From Streptomyces tirandamycinicus (GTDB lineage: Bacteria; Actinomycetota; Actinomycetes; Streptomycetales; Streptomycetaceae): a stretch of DNA of 64,000 bases. The stretch spans positions 1,574,501 to 1,638,500 of the forward strand of contig NZ_CP029188.1 of the NCBI RefSeq assembly GCF_003097515.1, in the 5' to 3' direction. A model generated the notes under the pieces. The model did no database searches. It was not told the DNA's origin and worked only from the letters and a program-made list of their open reading frames with translations. A program made the position numbers and the translations under genes. Positions 50,939 to 58,880 of the stretch are shown here, piece after piece (the first letter of the stretch is position 1; every line of letters starts with the position of its first letter).

Positions 50939-51949
50939 ATGAACATGCCGTTGCTGCACAGGAGTTTCCCCGAGGCGGCCGGGGCACTGCCGCGGATGCC
51001 GCTCGGCGACGGGCCGACGCCCGTGCGGGTGCTGAGCGGTCTCACCGGCCGGGTACCGCTGTGGTGCAAGGACGAGAGCGGGTACGGCTCCGGGGGCTGG
51101 GGCGGCAACAAGGTGCGCAAACTGGAGTGGATCCTCCCCGATGTGCTCCGCCGCGGCGCCCGCACGATCCTCACGGTGGGAGGCACGGGCACCAACTGGG
51201 GCCTGGCGACGGCCCTCTACGCGAGGGAACGGGGGCTGCGGACGGCCGTCGCCCTGGTCGACCAGCCCTTCGACGACCACGTCCGCGGGCAACTGGAGCG
51301 GCTGCGCCGGTCCGGCGCGACCCTCCACTTCACCCGCACCAGGGCCCGGACGATCGCCGCGGCGCCCTGGCTCTTCCTGCGCCACTCGGCGCACGGGCGC
51401 CCGCCGTACTTCCTGCCCGCCGGCGGCTCGTCCCCGGTCGGCGCCCTCGGCTATGTGGAGGCGGCCCTCGAACTCGCCGACCAGATCGCCGCGGGGGCCG
51501 TCCCCGAGCCTTCCCACGTGGTGACCGCCGTCGGCTCCGGGGGGACGGCGGCCGGCCTCGCCCTCGGCCTGCGGCTCGCCGGCCTGGAGCGCACCCGGGT
51601 CGTCGGCGTGGTCGTCAACGACACGCTCCGGCTCGACGCGCGCACCGTCTCCGCGCTCGCCGCCCGGACCGGACGGCTGCTGCGCGCACGGGGCGCGAAG
51701 CTGCCCGGCGACGTGGTCGCACCGGACGACGTCACGCTCGTGCGGGACTGGCTGGGGCGCGGCTACGGGCACCCCACCCCGGGCGCACTGCGGGCCCGGC
51801 GCCTGGCGGCGGACCAAGCGGGGCTGGCACTCGAACCCGTCTACACGGCCAAGGCGCTGGGCGCCCTGCTGGACATGGCGGCCGACGGCCGCTTCGGCGC
51901 CGGTCCGGTGCTCTTCCTGCAGACCCACGGGCCCCGGGACGGCGCCTGA
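50939..51949 (+). CDS. PLP-dependent ACC deaminase / D-cysteine desulfhydrase-family enzyme
   Basis: 336 aa, fold type II PLP enzyme. Lys-PLP in GGWGGNKVRKLEWIL (residues about 53-67); TVGGTGTNWGLATALYARE is the phosphate-side loop; VTAVGSGGTAAGLALGLRL is the PLP phosphate-binding Gly loop. C-terminal LEPVYTAKALGAL as in D-cysteine desulfhydrase. Whether it is a true ACC deaminase is unclear. ATG 50939 (second Met at 50945). Divergent from the NAD operon. Confidence 0.85.
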   Translation: MNMPLLHRSFPEAAGALPRMPLGDGPTPVRVLSGLTGRVPLWCKDESGYGSGGWGGNKVRKLEWILPDVLRRGARTILTVGGTGTNWGLATALYARERGLRTAVALVDQPFDDHVRGQLERLRRSGATLHFTRTRARTIAAAPWLFLRHSAHGRPPYFLPAGGSSPVGALGYVEAALELADQIAAGAVPEPSHVVTAVGSGGTAAGLALGLRLAGLERTRVVGVVVNDTLRLDARTVSALAARTGRLLRARGAKLPGDVVAPDDVTLVRDWLGRGYGHPTPGALRARRLAADQAGLALEPVYTAKALGALLDMAADGRFGAGPVLFLQTHGPRDGA

Positions 51950-52000
51950 CGGGCGGCGCGGTGGGCACCCAGGCGCCGACCGCCCGTCACGGAGGGCGGG

Positions 52001-52017
52001 CGCCCGGTTCCCGGGCG
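52001..52017. terminator. Hairpin between the convergent desulfhydrase and rluB genes
   Basis: Perfect 7-bp stem CGCCCGG / CCGGGCG with loop TTC, between convergent genes. A looser pair GACGGGCGG (51948-51956) / CCGCCCGTC (51980-51988) overlaps the desulfhydrase stop. Confidence 0.55.
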
Positions 52018-52053
52018 TTCGGCGTCACCGGCGGCGGAGGCGCGGCGGGCAGT

Positions 52054-52153
52054 CGCTTCCGCCGGGCCCCGCCGGAGAACGGCAGGCGCTCCCACCGCAC
52101 CCCGCCGGAGAACGACAAGCGCTCCCGCCGAGCCCCCCGCCGGAGAACGGCAG
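52054..52153. repeat. 33-bp tandem repeat x3 next to the rluB stop
   Basis: Three head-to-tail units of 33-34 bp sharing cgct(t/c)cc(g/a)ccg...ccccgccggagaacg. The last ends four bases before the rluB stop codon, so the rluB 3' end is right beside the array. Confidence 0.8.
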
Positions 52154-52156
52154 CCG

Positions 52157-53239
52157 TCAGAGGCCGACTTCCTTCATCAGCATGCCGACCTCGGTGTTGC
52201 TCAGCCTGCGCAGCCAGCCGGACTTCTGGTCGCCGAGCGCGATGGGGCCGAACGCCGTCCGCACGAGCTTGTCGACCGGGAAACCCGCCTCGGCCAGCAT
52301 GCGCCGGACGATGTGCTTGCGGCCCTCGTGCAGCACGACCTCGACGAGGTAGTTCTTGCCGATCTGCTCCACGACCCGGAAGTGGTCGGCGCGGGCGTAC
52401 CCGTCCTCCAGCTGGATGCCTTCCCGGAGGCGCTTGCCGACCTCGCGCGGAAGGGGGCCCTGGACCGCGGCGAGGTAGGTCTTCTTCACGCCGTACTTGG
52501 GGTGGGTCAGCCGGTGCGCCAGCTCGCCGTGGTTGGTGAGCAGGATGATGCCCTCGGTCTCGGTGTCGAGCCGGCCGACGTGGAACAGGCGGGTCTCGCG
52601 GTTGGTGACGTAGTCCCCGAGGCACTGGCGGCCGTCCGGGTCCTCCATCGTGGAGACGACGCCGGCCGGCTTGTTCAGCGCGAAGAACTGGTACGACTGC
52701 GTGGCGACGGTCAGCCCGTCGACCTTGATCACGTCCTTGGCCGGGTCGACCCGCAGCCCCTGCTCGGTCACGATCTCGCCGTTGACCTCGACCCGCGCCT
52801 GGTCGATCAGCTCCTCGCAGGCGCGCCGGGAGCCGTAGCCGGCGCGGGCGAGCACCTTCTGCAGCCGCTCGCCCTCCTGCTCGGCACCCGGGAACGTCCT
52901 GGGCGTGCTCGTCCGGGGCTTGTCCGCGTGGCGCTCGCGGTTGCGCTCCTCGGCACGGGCCTCGTACTCGCGGGAGCGCGCGGGGGCCGTACGGCCGCCG
53001 CCGCGCTGCGGGGACTGCTTGGGCCCGCCCTTGGCACCGCCCCGGGCGGCCGCGCCGCGGCCCTTCTTCTGGCCCTCGGAGGCCGGGCCCCCCACGTCGT
53101 AGCGGCGCTCCTCGGGACGGGGCTTGCCCGCGCGCTTCGGCTTGTCGTCGCGCTGTCCCCCGCTCCTCGACCGGGCGGCGCCCCCACCGGCACCCCGGTA
53201 GTCGCCGCGTCCGCTGCTGTTCCTGCCGCTGCTTCGCAT
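52157..53239 (-). CDS. rluB: 23S rRNA pseudouridine synthase RluB
   Basis: 360 aa. A basic disordered N-terminus (about 120 residues, rich in RG, KP and GG) precedes an S4 domain RLQKVLARAGYGSRRACEEL and the RsuA-family catalytic domain, with FFALNKPAGVVSTMEDPDG and the catalytic Asp in HVGRLDTETEGIILLTN. Modifies 23S rRNA near helix 80. ATG 53239 overlaps the scpB stop (TGATG). In actinobacteria it travels with scpA-scpB. Confidence 0.95.
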   Translation of the reverse strand: MRSSGRNSSGRGDYRGAGGGAARSRSGGQRDDKPKRAGKPRPEERRYDVGGPASEGQKKGRGAAARGGAKGGPKQSPQRGGGRTAPARSREYEARAEERNRERHADKPRTSTPRTFPGAEQEGERLQKVLARAGYGSRRACEELIDQARVEVNGEIVTEQGLRVDPAKDVIKVDGLTVATQSYQFFALNKPAGVVSTMEDPDGRQCLGDYVTNRETRLFHVGRLDTETEGIILLTNHGELAHRLTHPKYGVKKTYLAAVQGPLPREVGKRLREGIQLEDGYARADHFRVVEQIGKNYLVEVVLHEGRKHIVRRMLAEAGFPVDKLVRTAFGPIALGDQKSGWLRRLSNTEVGMLMKEVGL

Positions 53240-54018
53240 CAAAGTTCCGTCGTCGTCGTGTCGTCTGCGTCTGTGTCCGGTGCGTCCGGATCGAACGACG
53301 GGACGCCCTCCTGGGTCTCGGCCTCGATCGCCTCCGCCTCGGGGAGGAACGGCGCGAGCTCGGGGAGCTCGTCCAGACCGCGCAGGCCCATCCGCTCCAG
53401 GAAGTAGTTCGTCGTCCTGTACAGGATCGCACCTGTCTCGGGTTCCGTGCCCGCCTCCTCCACCAGACCGCGCTGGAGCAGGGTCCGCATGACGCCGTCG
53501 CAGTTCACTCCGCGCACCGCCGAGACCCGGGAACGGCTGACCGGCTGCCGGTAGGCGACCACCGCCAGCGTCTCCAGGGCGGCCTGGGTGAGCCGGGCCT
53601 GCTGGCCGTCGAGGACGAACCGCTCCACGGCGGCGGCGTGCTCGGGACGGGTGTAGAAGCGCCAGCCTCCGGCGACGAGCCGCAGCTCGAAGCCGCGGCC
53701 CTGGATCGTGTACTCGTCGGCGAGCTCCCGCAGGGCGTCGGCGACGGCGCGGCGCGGCTGCTCGAGGACCTTGGCGAGGTGCTCCTCGGTGGCGGGTTCG
53801 TCGACGACCATCAGGACGGCCTCGAGGGCGGGCTTGAGGGCGGGCTTGAGCACGGACCGGGCGCCGGAGGCGTCCCCGGCCCGGGGCTCGTCCCCGGCTC
53901 CGGGCGCCGTGACGGTACCGGACGCGGCGGCCGACCCGGGCGCGAGGGCGGTGCGGGTCCCGGGCACGTCGGCGGTGCGTGCCCCGGACGGGGTGGACTC
54001 TCCGGACTCGTCGCTCAC
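53239..54018 (-). CDS. scpB: Segregation and condensation protein ScpB
   Basis: Winged-helix partner of the SMC-ScpA condensin. 259 aa. A disordered Ala/Gly-rich N-terminus of about 55 residues, then KPALEAVLMVVDEPATEEHLAKV, the RGFELRLVAGGWRFYTRPEH segment, LTQAALETLAVVAYRQPVSR and GVMRTLLQRGLVEEAG, the two winged helices. Acidic Asp/Thr-rich C-terminus. GTG 54018 overlaps the scpA stop by 4 bp. Confidence 0.95.
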   Translation of the reverse strand: MSDESGESTPSGARTADVPGTRTALAPGSAAASGTVTAPGAGDEPRAGDASGARSVLKPALKPALEAVLMVVDEPATEEHLAKVLEQPRRAVADALRELADEYTIQGRGFELRLVAGGWRFYTRPEHAAAVERFVLDGQQARLTQAALETLAVVAYRQPVSRSRVSAVRGVNCDGVMRTLLQRGLVEEAGTEPETGAILYRTTNYFLERMGLRGLDELPELAPFLPEAEAIEAETQEGVPSFDPDAPDTDADDTTTTEL

Positions 54019-55430
54019 GCCTTGTCCTCCATGCTCTCGGGGGTCCGGTCGAACTCGTCGGTGACGTGTGCGCCGGCCTCGCCGCCGGCCCAGGTGATCA
54101 CGAGCTCCCCCAGCGCGTCCTCCTGGTCCAGGACGACGGCCTTCTCACGATAGAGCTCCAGCAGGGCGAGGAACCGGGCGACCACGGTGAGGGTGTCCGC
54201 CGCACCTTCGGTCAGCTCCCGGAAGCTCGCCCGGCCGCGCTCCCGCAGCAGGCCCACGACGACCTCGGCCTGCTCGCGCACGCTCACCAGCGGCGCGTGG
54301 ATGTGCTCCACGTACACCTGCGGCGTGGGCTTGGGCTGCATCGCCTTGACCGCGAGCCTGGCGAAGCCCTCCGCGCCGATGCTGATGACGACGTCGGGCA
54401 GCAGCTCGGCGTGGTGGTCCTCCAGGCCGACGGTACGGGGGTGGCGCCGGGACTCCTCGTCCAGCCTGTCCCTGAAGATTTCGGCGACCCGCTTGTACGC
54501 GCGGTACTGGAGCAGCCGGGCGAACAGCAGGTCCCGCGCCTCCAGCAGCGCGAGATCCGCCTCGTCCTCCACCTCGGCGGCCGGCAGCAGCCGGGCGGCC
54601 TTCAGGTCCAGCAGGGTCGCCGCGACGACGAGGAACTCGGTGGTCTGGTCGAGGTCCCAGTCGGGGCCCATCGCGCGGATGTGCGCCATGAACTCGTCGG
54701 TGACCTTGGACAGCGCGACCTCGGTGACATCGAGCTTGTGCTTGGAGATGAGCTGCAGCAGCAGGTCGAACGGCCCCTCGAAGTTCGCCAGCCGAACCGT
54801 GAACCGCCCGTCGTCGACCGGCTCCGCGACGGGCCCCGCCGCCGCGGCGTCCTCCCCGGGCACCGTCGGCGCGCCGGCCGGCGGCGCGCACGGAGCGGGA
54901 GCGGCAGCCCGAGCGGCGACCGTATCGGCCACCGCAACCGGCACCGGATCGGCGACGGGCCCCCGAGCGACGGCAGGATCGGCCACCGCGTCCGGCACCG
55001 GGTCGGCGACCGGCATCGGGTCGGCGACCGCGTCCGGCACCGGATCCGCAACCGGCACCGGATCGGCGACCGGATCGGCGACTGGATCAGGGACCGCCAC
55101 CCGCGCCGGGGTGGGTGTCGCCTCCGCGGTGAAGGCGGCCGTGGAGTCGTCGGGCTCCGGGACGGACGGCTGCTGCCGGCCCTGCCCCGGGTCCGGCCCG
55201 CCGCCGGCAGCCGTCTCGGGAAGGGGGTCACCGGGCCCGGGGGTACCGCCCGGTGCCCCGGGCGCCCGCCGGGTCGCCGAGGGGGCCTCGCGGGCGGCGT
55301 CCGGAGCCTCCGGCGGCGCGGGGGCCGTACCCGGGCCGCGGCCCAGGGTGCGGCGGGGCGGGCGGGCCGGGGGCGGGGGGTCGGAGGGATAGGCGGGGTC
55401 GGCGGGGTCGGCGGGGTCGTTCGGCGGCAT
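54015..55430 (-). CDS. scpA: Segregation and condensation protein ScpA with long disordered N-terminus
   Basis: Kleisin subunit of the SMC complex. 471 aa, against about 250-270 in most bacteria. The ScpA domain proper starts near residue 208 with FTVRLANFEGPFDLLLQLI, continues KLDVTEVALSKVTDEFM, and ends with SFRELTEGAADTLTVVARFL and LELYREKAVVLDQ. The first 205 residues are Pro/Ala-rich, including repeated PVADPVPDAVADP (about residues 112-165). ATG 55430; later starts inside the extension are possible, but none has a better ribosome site. Coupled to scpB. Confidence 0.92.
   Translation of the reverse strand: MPPNDPADPADPAYPSDPPPPARPPRRTLGRGPGTAPAPPEAPDAAREAPSATRRAPGAPGGTPGPGDPLPETAAGGGPDPGQGRQQPSVPEPDDSTAAFTAEATPTPARVAVPDPVADPVADPVPVADPVPDAVADPMPVADPVPDAVADPAVARGPVADPVPVAVADTVAARAAAPAPCAPPAGAPTVPGEDAAAAGPVAEPVDDGRFTVRLANFEGPFDLLLQLISKHKLDVTEVALSKVTDEFMAHIRAMGPDWDLDQTTEFLVVAATLLDLKAARLLPAAEVEDEADLALLEARDLLFARLLQYRAYKRVAEIFRDRLDEESRRHPRTVGLEDHHAELLPDVVISIGAEGFARLAVKAMQPKPTPQVYVEHIHAPLVSVREQAEVVVGLLRERGRASFRELTEGAADTLTVVARFLALLELYREKAVVLDQEDALGELVITWAGGEAGAHVTDEFDRTPESMEDKA
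54930..55095. repeat. Tandem repeats encoding the VADPVPDAVADP region of ScpA
   Basis: In-frame imperfect repeats of about 18-39 bp built from gcgaccgcgtccggcacc- and ggatcggcgaccgg-like blocks. They encode repeated VADPVP and PDAVADP steps in the disordered N-terminal part of ScpA. Confidence 0.7.
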
Positions 55431-55474
55431 CGTGGTCCAGGGGGCGGAAGGAACGTCGCGCGAAGGCTATCCGG

Positions 55475-56065
55475 TCAGCGGCCGCGCAGGCGCCGCACCA
55501 GGATGCTCGCGTCGCCCCGGGACTCCAGGTCCGCCAGGACGACCGCCACCGCCTCGCGGACGATGCGCCCGCGGTCCACGGCCAGCCCGTGCTCGCCGCG
55601 CAGCACCAGCCGGGCGTGCTCGAGGTCCATCAGTTCCTCGGCCGAGACATAGACCGTGATCTTCTCGTCGTGCCGTTCCCGGCCGCTGGGCCTGCGGCCC
55701 GCCGCGCGTCCCCGGCGGCGCGGGGCGGCGGCCTCCTGCGGGCGGCGGCTCTTCTGCGCGGCCTGTGCCGCGGGGGACGGCTGATCGCCGTCCGCGGCGC
55801 GGCTGCGCGGCACGGACGCCTCCGTGTCCCCGGCCGAGGAGTGCTCCTCGGAGGCCGCCGGGGCGCCCGGTCCGGACGCCGCGGGCGGACTGTGCGGCCC
55901 GGCCGGAGGCGGCTCCACCGGGTCGCTCTCCCCGGCGGGCGCCGGCACCCGCGCCTCGCCGTTCGCCCCCGCCGGCCCCCGCCTCGGGGACGAGGACTGC
56001 AGCCCCATGCCCCCGGTCGTACGGAACAGTTCGTCGGCTCCGGGCAGACTCACTCGGCGTGACAC
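55475..56065 (-). CDS. ParA-linked small protein with a DNA-binding-like C-terminus
   Basis: 196 aa. N-terminus MSRRVSLPGADELFRTTGG, then about 100 disordered residues and a basic stretch ([18 protein letters not shown]). The final 65 residues, EKITVYVSAEELMDLEHARL ... DRGRIVREAVAVVLADL, look like a ribbon-helix-helix (strand then two helices). That fits a ParB-like or RHH partner of the ParA-type ATPase next door. GTG 56065 overlaps the parA stop by 16 bp. Same arrangement as recalled for SCO1771-SCO1772. Confidence 0.75.
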   Translation of the reverse strand: MSRRVSLPGADELFRTTGGMGLQSSSPRRGPAGANGEARVPAPAGESDPVEPPPAGPHSPPAASGPGAPAASEEHSSAGDTEASVPRSRAADGDQPSPAAQAAQKSRRPQEAAAPRRRGRAAGRRPSGRERHDEKITVYVSAEELMDLEHARLVLRGEHGLAVDRGRIVREAVAVVLADLESRGDASILVRRLRGR

Positions 56066-57255
56066 CGGGCGAGCACCTCCCTGGCGAGCTGGCGGTAGGC
56101 GGCGGCACCGACGGAGTTGGACGCGTACGTGGTGATGGGTTCCCCGGCGACCGTCGTCTCCGGGAAGCGCACCGTGCGCCCGATGACCGTGTGGTAGACG
56201 TGGTCGTCGAACGCCTCGACCACCCGCGCCAGCACCTCACGGCTGTGCACCGTGCGCGAGTCGTACATGGTGGCGAGGATGCCGTCGAGCTCCAGGTCCG
56301 GGTTGAGCCGCTCCTGGACCTTCTCGATCGTCTCGGTGAGCAGGGCGACGCCGCGCAGGGCGAAGAACTCGCACTCCAGCGGCACGATGACCTTGTGAGC
56401 CGCCGTCAGGGCGTTGACGGTCAGCAGGCCGAGCGACGGCTGGCAGTCGATCACGATGTAGTCGTAGTCCTGCAGCAGCGGCTTCAGGGCGCGCTGCAGC
56501 GTGGACTCGCGCGCGACCTCGCTCACGAGCTGGACCTCGGCCGCCGAGAGGTCGATGTTGCTGGGCAGCAGGTCCATGTTGGGCACGGCGGTCTTCAGCA
56601 GGACCTCGTCCGCGGACATGCCCCGCTCCATGAGCAGGTTGTAGACGGTGAGGTCGAGTTCCATCGGGTTCACGCCGAGTCCGACCGACAGGGCTCCCTG
56701 CGGGTCGAAGTCGACGAGCAGCACCCGGCGGCCGTACTCCGCGAGCGCGGCACCCAGATTGATGGTCGACGTCGTCTTGCCGACGCCGCCCTTCTGGTTG
56801 CACATTGCGATGATCTTCGCGGGGCCGTGGTCGGTGAGCGGGCCCGGGATCGGGAAGTACGGCAGCGGGCGCCCGGTCGGGCCGATGCGCTCGCGGCGCT
56901 GGCGGGCCGCGTCGGGGGCGAGTGTGGCCGCGTACTCCGGATCGGGCTCGTACTCGGCGTCGGGGTCGTAGAAGTGCCCCTCGGGCACCTCGTCGTAGTC
57001 GGCGAAGTGGGTGGACTCTCGGCCACTCCCGTTGCCGGCCATGGCGTTCACGTGTTGGCCGTCCGTCATCTTCATCGTGTGGGCTGTCGTCGTCGTGTGC
57101 TGGTGCGTCGCGAAGGTACGGACAGCGACGGAGCCGACAGCTTCGGGCCCGGACGAGGGCGCCCGGCCCGGCGTCGGGGGTACCTCCACGCCCAGGGGGC
57201 GCACCGTGAGCATTCCCGGTTGTCCGCCCCCGGGAGAAAATGTCGACTCATTCAC
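56050..57255 (-). CDS. ParA/Soj-family partition ATPase
   Basis: 401 aa. Deviant Walker A MCNQKGGVGKTTSTINLGAA at about residue 150; LLVDFDPQGALSVGLG; DYDYIVIDCQPSLGLLTVNA; C-terminal GRTVRFPETTVAGEPITTYA. A 140-residue N-terminal extension (VPPTPGRAPSSG ..., ADYDEVPEGHFYDPDAEYEP) is absent from classical ParA. This is a second, non-oriC ParA-like protein; it is linked to scpAB and thus to chromosome organisation. GTG 57255 has AAGGAGG eleven bases upstream, slightly far. Confidence 0.9.
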   Translation of the reverse strand: MNESTFSPGGGQPGMLTVRPLGVEVPPTPGRAPSSGPEAVGSVAVRTFATHQHTTTTAHTMKMTDGQHVNAMAGNGSGRESTHFADYDEVPEGHFYDPDAEYEPDPEYAATLAPDAARQRRERIGPTGRPLPYFPIPGPLTDHGPAKIIAMCNQKGGVGKTTSTINLGAALAEYGRRVLLVDFDPQGALSVGLGVNPMELDLTVYNLLMERGMSADEVLLKTAVPNMDLLPSNIDLSAAEVQLVSEVARESTLQRALKPLLQDYDYIVIDCQPSLGLLTVNALTAAHKVIVPLECEFFALRGVALLTETIEKVQERLNPDLELDGILATMYDSRTVHSREVLARVVEAFDDHVYHTVIGRTVRFPETTVAGEPITTYASNSVGAAAYRQLAREVLARCHAE

Positions 57256-57603
57256 AAGTCGTCTTACCTCCTTGGACGTGACCAGGCAACTTATCGATAG
57301 GTCAGCGTGGCACCATGCCGACGGTTGGCGACTCTATGGCGTGTCACCACTCCGCAGCAACACAATCCGCCGGACCCGGCCCGATGTGTCGGCAACCGAA
57401 CACCCCGCTGTCAAGGGTGCACAGCGGCCGTTCCGCGCCTTTCGCGGAGGTGCGAATCGGTTGAAGGGTTACGTTCAAGGCGAGTTGAGCGAGCGGTCCC
57501 CGTCGGCCGGACACACGTCCGGCCGGACCTCGCTCCTCAAGGTCCGGCCGGATAAGTGATGTTGACGACCCGGGTTGACCGGGCGGTCAGCCGCCGCCGG
57601 GCG
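57256..57603. other. Intergenic region ald / parA
   Basis: 348 bp. Contains the ald terminator (57504-57525) and, for parA, the AAGGAGG site; TTGACA at 57414-57409 (minus strand) is a possible -35 without a convincing -10. No gene seen. Confidence 0.5.
57504..57525 (-). terminator. Terminator of ald
   Basis: 9-bp perfect stem CGGCCGGAC / GTCCGGCCG with loop ACAC, about 80 bp downstream of the ald stop. Confidence 0.55.
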
Positions 57604-58719
57604 TCAGCCGAGCAGCGTGTTCAGCTCGACCCCGGTGAGGCCGTGCGCCTCGGCCACCTCCTGGTAAACGACCTGGCCCTCATGGACGTTGAGGCCCTTG
57701 GCCAGCGCCGGATCACGGCGGAGCGCCTCGGCCCAGCCGTTGTTCGCCAGCGACACGACGTACGGGAGCGTGGCGTTGGTGAGCGCGTTGGTGGAGGTGC
57801 TCGGCACCGCGCCGGGCATGTTGGCGACGCAGTAGAAGACCGATTCGTGGACCCGGAAGGTCGGCTCGGCGTGCGTGGTCGGACGGGAGTCCTCGAAGCA
57901 GCCGCCCTGGTCGATCGCGATGTCGACAAGGACACTTCCCGGCTTCATCCGGGAGACGAGCTCGTTGGTGACCAGCTTGGGGGCCTTGGCGCCGGGGATG
58001 AGCACCGCGCCGATGACGAGGTCGGCGTCGAGGACGGCCTTCTCCAGCTCGAAGGAGTTGGACATGACGGCCTTGACCTTCGTACCGAAGATCCTGTCGG
58101 CCTCACGCAGCTTGTTGATGTCGCGGTCCAGCAGCGTCACCTCGAAGCCCATGCCGACGGCGATCTGGGTGGCGTTCCAGCCGGAGACCCCGCCGCCGAT
58201 GACGACGGCCTTGGCCGGGGTGACTCCCGGGACGCCGCCCGGCAGCACGCCGCGGCCGCCGGCCGGGCGCATCAGGTGGTAGGCGCCGACCTGCGGGGCC
58301 AGCCGGCCCGCGACCTCGGACATCGGGGCGAGGAGCGGCAGCGAGCGGTTGGGGAGCTCGACCGTCTCGTAGGCGATGGCGGTGGTGCCGGACTCGATCA
58401 GGGCGTCCGTGCACTCCTTGGACGCGGCGAGGTGCAGGTAGGTGAAGAGGACCTGGTCCTTGCGCATGCGGTGGTACTCCTCCGCGATGGGCTCCTTCAC
58501 CTTGAGCACCATGTCGGCGGTGGCCCACACCTCGTCGGCGGTGGGGAGGATCCGCCCGCCCGCGGCGACGAACTCCTCGTCCGTGATCGACGAGCCGGCC
58601 CCGGCGTTCGCCTCGATGAACACCTGGTGGCCGTTGCGCACGAGTTCGTGCACGCCGGCGGGGGTGATGGCCACCCGGAACTCGTTGTTCTTGACCTCGC
58701 GGGGGATGCCGACCTTCAC
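57604..58719 (-). CDS. ald: Alanine dehydrogenase
   Basis: NAD-dependent interconversion of alanine and pyruvate plus ammonia. 371 aa from GTG 58719, the family's usual length and start ([21 protein letters not shown]). GTG 58728, three codons upstream, is possible. NAD-binding [20 protein letters not shown]; catalytic Lys in [12 protein letters not shown] and His in [33 protein letters not shown]-terminal [12 protein letters not shown]. Read in the same direction as the TPR gene upstream (161-bp gap). Confidence 0.96.
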   Translation of the reverse strand: MKVGIPREVKNNEFRVAITPAGVHELVRNGHQVFIEANAGAGSSITDEEFVAAGGRILPTADEVWATADMVLKVKEPIAEEYHRMRKDQVLFTYLHLAASKECTDALIESGTTAIAYETVELPNRSLPLLAPMSEVAGRLAPQVGAYHLMRPAGGRGVLPGGVPGVTPAKAVVIGGGVSGWNATQIAVGMGFEVTLLDRDINKLREADRIFGTKVKAVMSNSFELEKAVLDADLVIGAVLIPGAKAPKLVTNELVSRMKPGSVLVDIAIDQGGCFEDSRPTTHAEPTFRVHESVFYCVANMPGAVPSTSTNALTNATLPYVVSLANNGWAEALRRDPALAKGLNVHEGQVVYQEVAEAHGLTGVELNTLLG

Positions 58720-58880
58720 GTCGATCACGGTCCTTGGCTCAGGGGGATTCTGGTGCAGTTCCATAGTTACCCGGATACGCCGGGCGTATCGGATGGACCG
58801 GGGCGACACCCGGCAGAGCCAGTCTAATGAAGGACTTCCAGCTGTCTAGCCTTGCAAAGTAACTTTCTCTGACGAGAAGA

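Noticed and set aside
57256..57603. parS site near the ParA-like gene
   Set aside because: No match to the GTTTCACGTGAAAC consensus was found here or elsewhere in the window by eye.
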